Below are positions 40,101 through 46,100 of a stretch of DNA of 64,000 nt, piece by piece. Position 1 is the stretch's first letter. Each line of letters starts with the position of its first letter. Position numbers and translations under genes: made by a program. A model generated the notes under the pieces. It had not been told where the DNA came from. It did not search any database and was given only the letters and a program-made list of their open reading frames with translations. The stretch is from positions 122,001 through 186,000 of the forward strand of contig JAQFVV010006274.1 of NCBI GenBank assembly GCA_028023455.1, given 5' to 3'. The stretch comes from Epiperipatus broadwayi (Eukaryota > Onychophora > Udeonychophora > Euonychophora > Peripatidae).

Positions 40101-43100
40101 ATTGTTCTGATTTCTGGGCTAATGGATAGCTGTGATTGGGTTGCAAGCATGATATATATAACTCATTGGAAGCTTCAGTTACTTCCTGTTCAGTTACATA
40201 TAATCTGAGTCATTTACTTATTTACATATACTATAATTGAAATTTTCATATTTAGAGGTTGTTGAAACTAAAGTTCTGCTTTGATCCTCTGAATATAGTA
40301 CAATGACTGTATACCCCTCTACCTTGTGTGAAACTTATCAATACTGTCAATATGGGCAAAGAAATCAGGTGTTGATACCTCTATATCACTGCAGATACAT
40401 TATTCATTAAATCAGACTTAAAAATAAAAAAACACTTGAGCTAGTGATAATGTCTAGATTGCTAAATGATTAATAGTTATTAATATATTTCCACTAGAAT
40501 GTTTTATAGTAATGTTGTACTGCAAAAAATTAGAAACCTGTCAATTAAACTATAGTAATTTGCTATCTAGATATATACTGAACAAAAGATGAAGATATGG
40601 GTAAGAGATTGTGATCAGGACCAACTGATGAGTGCTGGTTCAGCATGAAATGCGCATGTTGGAAATGTTTGGGGGTAATATGTTATAGAATTGTAATTAA
40701 TAAAAAAAAAAAAATTAAGGTTAGGATTCTTTAGAAATAATGTGCATATGAAATTGATATGTCATATGTGCTATATGACTTGCTTGACAAAGTATATGTT
40801 TCTAATGTATTTATGATCTGTTAGATTGGTCTGATTTCTGGGCTAATGGATGGCTGTGATTGGGTTGCAACTCATTGGAAGCGTCAGTTACTTCCTGTTC
40901 AGTTACATATAATTTGAGTCATTTACTTACTTAAAAATAATTAAATAAACAATAATAATCAAAAAAGCAAGTCATATATAACGTGACATTACTTTTATAA
41001 GCTTGTGTTTACAAAAATATAATACAGAGAGCATACCAATAGCTTAAACAAGCTCTTAATTGATAAGTGCGGTATGAGAAAATATTTAAAATCTCTATCC
41101 AGAACCTTCCCATCTCCAGACCAACTGGTTTCAAGCACATCAGTGGATAGCTAGAATATTCGGACATTAGATCTAAAATATAAACTCAAAACCCAGCACT
41201 TATTTCATACTTAATATTTAAGTAAAAACTCTGAAATTTTCGGACATGAAAATGTCTTTAAATCCAGCTATTTAACTTAAATAGCTATAGGGAACTGAAC
41301 TAAATTCAGATCTACCATATTTTAATAGCCTCAGTACAGCCAAAGCCTTAAAGATATTGAGTTTTAGTGTGGAGATATTACCATAAAATATCTGATCTTA
41401 TAATAAAAAAAAACAACATATAAATAAACCACATAAAAATTTCTGTTACATTGTTATATTTTTTGTGTTATCAAATTTTATTTCATAAACATTGTACCTA
41501 AATAAAAATGAATAATAGAAACATAAATTTCAATTGAAAAATAAAAAAATGTAAAGAATCAATGAACATGAAAATTAGGCAGAATCTATCATTTGAGTTA
41601 TAGATAGCAAGATTTTATTCGCTGTCATTTTCTGACAATAAACTCACACATTTGCACATGATTGGAATACTGTTGCTATCACTAAAACTTGCAACATCAT
41701 TGCTATCATTAACACTGGTTTGGTTATTGTGCTCATCTTCCATTGATGAAGTTCTCTCTGTAAACTTAACAACACTAGAAATAATATCCTGTAGTGCTGA
41801 TGTTACATTTTTATAAATAAATTCACTAATTAATGGGAGGAATCATATAGTGGCTAAATCTTTATATATAGTTCTTTATAAGATGACATTAGTGATTTCA
41901 GATCTCATTGAAACTTTGGACCTCATTCCTCATTAGGATCACATTTGACAAATTGATTACTTAATTGGTTAGCAAGATCAAGACCTTCTTTAATTAAATT
42001 AGCATTTAACACTAGATCACCATCTTCATTATTACTATCTTCTTTAGGATCAGGAGTTTTAAGAATAATCTCTATGATTTCTCTTTCACTTAAAGCTTTA
42101 TCAACTAACAATTCATTGATATCTTCAGATGACATCATCGAATCCTTCTCCCCCAATTAAAGGAGCCATTATTATGATGTTGGGGAAATTCAGTCATATT
42201 AGAGACATTAGGATCTTTGCTTTTCACATATTCTGGTGAAATATCTTTCCAACATCCATTCAAAGTTGAAGATCTTATTTCAGGTAATGTTAATCCAACT
42301 TGATTCACAAAATCCAGAATCGAATATTTCTTCCACACATCTATGATACTTAATGTTTTATCATTCAGTTTGTCCAAAACATATTGAAATGTTTGTTTTA
42401 TATAAATTTTAAATGTTGCAATAATTCCTTAATCTAATGGTTGAATCAAGGATGGGGTATTAGGCAGCAGAAAACAAAATTGTACATTTGGGTGTTCCAA
42501 GACCGGATAGCTGTGGGCATTATCTAGAATCAATAGAACTCTAAATTCTAGACCTTTGTCATTCATATATCACCTAACTCTGGAATAAAACATTTTGTTG
42601 AATCATTCCATAAAAATTTCAATGGTGACCCAAGCCTTTTTTATTTGCTGTTCAGTGAACTGGTAATTTATTCAAACCTATACCTTTCATTGAACGTGAT
42701 CTTGGATTCAATTAACAAGCAGAAGCTTCAATATGCGATCTCTTGAAGCATTGAAACAGAATAACAGAGTAAAGCAATCTTTTGCTACTTTGAAACCACC
42801 AGCAGTTTTCTGCATTTTGCTACATAGGTTCTATTTGGCATTCTCTTCCAAAAAAAGATCACTTTTATCATTCCAAACTTGATCAGGAGTGTATCCTCCA
42901 CCTTCAATAATTTTGGATAATTTATTTGGAAATTCTGTGCAGCTGTCCCGCCTGCAGATGCAGTTTGCCCTTTTTATTTTAATGTTGTAAAGTTCATGTC
43001 TTTCAAGAAACTGTCATCCATCCTGTATGCAGAAAGTTTACATTCCTTGTTTAACTCGGATGAAGTGCTTGACTCAATTTTTTTAATTGGTTTGTGAATT

Positions 43101-46100
43101 TTTAGTGCTGTTTGCTTGATGGCATTTCCATCTACTGGTGCTCTTTTTTCTGACATTTCTTCTATCCACATTACTAAGAGTTTTTCCATTTTCTCCTTAA
43201 TATCTCTTGTGTAAAATGATGACTTAGCACTCAATTTTGTTCCAGAACATATTGATTTTCTAATAGCAGCTTCATTACTTCTAATATTTCTTATAGCTTC
43301 ATGTAAACCAAAATGTTTTCCTACAGATGTTGCTCCTCCGGTTGCAAGATGATCTAAAATTTGTATTTTAGTGTCCAAAGAAATCATTTTTCTCATCTTT
43401 TTTTGTAGATGGATTATTCGACATTATATAAGGCAACAGAAAAATATTTCAGATTTAATTAAAACATAAATTCAAAAATATGATTCAATGTATAACTTGC
43501 CATCTATTGATTATTGGAAAAATAAATTAAATTTAAACAAATTAATCAATTAAATTTAAACAAAATTAAGTTTTTTTAACATCAATACCAACAAGGAACA
43601 TTTTTTTTTTTAACCTAATGTCAAAATGCAAACAAAGCATCAATATCAAAAAGATACTTCCTCTTTCAAAACAAAGCATCAAAAATGTTACAAAGACAAG
43701 CAAATCCCCCCATTTGCAAGAATATTGCCAAAGAGGAGATTTTTGTTTTTAAAATAATGGAAAATAAAAAGATGAAACACTTTTTTAAAATTGGATTATA
43801 ATAATAGACATTTTTTTTTTTTTATAGTTTTTTTTACCAATGTGTTATTTCAAAATCATGCAAAAAAAAAAAATTGGGTAAAAAGAGAATTAGGTGTAGC
43901 TGTTTTGAGGGCATAGCTGAAAACTTTTTAATGTTTGAGGTGATTTGATGTATATAATATATACATACACATGTAATTTCTTAATCCTATAAATATTTAT
44001 ATCTTTAAGATTTTAAATTTAGTGCACTTTCAACAAATTACCAAGTGTTTAAATTTTAATGCTTGTTGTTTTCCATTTCTTTCAATGTATTAACTAAATA
44101 TTTCCTTAAAGCTCATTTCTCTTACAAGTTGCTTCAATAAAAAAAGTTCATTGTTATATATTAATTCTATCATCTATTATTCTATGTTACATACTGATCT
44201 CATTTGAAAATAGTAGCAAAATAGTAGCAACACTTGAATAAAAGTTTCTTCTCTTAATCAATATTAATTACTCTAAATGCTTTATATAATATCCAATCCT
44301 ATGACATTCAAAATTTTTAAACAATTTCTATATATTTTTCAGGATTTAGTAAATGTTTTTAAGAAAAACAGATGAGTAATTTTTTACCTCAAATAAATTT
44401 GATATTAAAATATCTCTAAATTATAAAACCTGACTTCCTGGAGTAATTTTCTATTAATAAAATCTAATCTACCATATCTGGTTTAGTAAATGACAACTAC
44501 TTACACAAAAGGCATTCAAAATAATTGGCATCTATTTTTTGCAAAATTCTATGTTTAAAATATATTTTTTATAATTAGCTGTTCTATGATAATAACTTTT
44601 ATCTATATATATAAAATCTTTATTTTCTCTGTTGTCTGATTGGTGAATGTATGTTTGTTCGTAAAGTTGTCATGTATCAAATTCACAACCAATTATAAAA
44701 AAAATATTGTTTATGCAAAAAAAGTATTTCCACTATTAATAAAAAACATTCAAAAAAATCAGTACGTGTTTTTAATTACAGAGATATAGTATTTAAATCA
44801 CGAAGAAAATGTGATTACAGTACATAAATTCATGTTTGATATGTGATATTTAGTGAGGAAAAAAAATTAGATGCTATAGTATTGCATTTACATTTAGTTT
44901 TGGTTAGCGTATAATTGAAGTCAAAACAAAAATCTTTTAATTTGCATTAAATCTTTAAAAAAAAAGCATCAGCTTATTTAGACCAGGTACATCTGATAAT
45001 ATAACAGAAGTTAAATCAGGGTTTAAATGTAATCATTAGTATTCTTAAAACTTTTGATCCAGTAACTAATAAAAATGTAATCTCCAAAACTTTTAATAAA
45101 ATTATTTTTAATAAAATAAGGGAATTTTTTATTTTATAATAAAAAGTTTTAAATTAAGTATGGCAATCTGAATGCAGACCAAATAATTTTTGTATGGCTT
45201 GCTTAAATTATGTTGAGAATAATTTAAAGCAAATATAATTAATATTTGTAAGTTTGCTAATCTATATGTAAATGTAGAGATAAATATAATTTTCGATCTA
45301 CAAAGTGTTTTTTTGTTGATGTCATTCATTTTTGGGTTAAAAATTTATACTGTGAGTTTTTAATGTAAATTGTGAAATAAAATGAACTAAAAAATAATAC
45401 AGTATATGAAGAAAGAAAAGAATATTGATTTTAAAAAAAGTAAAGACAGCAATATTCACATAGTTTAAAATTTTGTGTTAGATGTACAATGAACACTATC
45501 TTATAAAGACAGCTGTTCAAAAAAGGTGTTAATGCTTGTTTTAAACAATAATGTTTATGATATAACCTATCTTCCCAAAAAAGATGTTAGAGTAAGGCAA
45601 TCACAAACTACCGCCAATAACATATGCATTATTAACTTATTCCAGAAACTTACTATATGTCAAATGACAAGATTTATTTTAAATTCAAAACTGTATTTTC
45701 AAATACCTGCTCCAATATCACCATTCAGAAACACGTACTAACATTAAACTTCGTGTGCAATATCAATTCACGAATCTTCAAGAATTAGTGATTTTTTCAG
45801 GATGAAGAATAATTCAATAATGCACTTTTTATCCCTTCCCTGATCATAAATAAATTTCCTGACCTTTAACACACTCCTATGCTACTGGTTAACTTAGATA
45901 TTAATTTTAATATACATGTATTCTACATATTTATATAATTAAAATAAATAAAAATTTAAGATATATATCTCACGTAAGTATGTTGGTCTTTAAAAAATTC
46001 ATTTTACTATATACTATAGTTTTAAAAAGTCTAATACTAATCAAATCTGATTTTCTTCTATTACTTAAACATTCTATTTTTTTTCTCCATACAACAAAAT

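Larger units (their letters stand above)
39341..40925 (+). mobile_element. Hammerhead-B repeat: two direct copies plus inverted partial copy
   Basis: Direct copies at about 39606-40205 and 40351-40925 share gggcaaagaaatcag, actgcaaaaaattagaaac, gattgtgatcaggacc, tgataaagtatatgtt and gattgggttgcaa. Their ribozyme cores are 747 bp apart. The stretch 39341-39605 is an inverted copy of the last 260 bp of the unit. No coding frame. The arrangement is the same as the hammerhead-A array and is typical of Penelope-like insertions. It interrupts the Tigger-like element. Confidence 0.7.
39070..43947 (-). mobile_element. Tigger-like DNA transposon about 4.9 kb, with nested repeats
   Basis: Inverted ends: plus strand from 39070 reads caaatcacctcaaacat, gattttcagctacaccc and, about 110 bp in, cctaattctctttta. 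Reversed from 43947 it reads caaatcacctcaaacat, gttttcagctatgccc and cacctaattctcttttta. The right end is flanked by TA. Between them lie the broken transposase (41.9-43.4 kb), a hammerhead-B repeat block and a hammerhead-A copy, apparently inserted on the 3' side of the transposase. The transposon lies in STYX intron 1. Confidence 0.6.
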
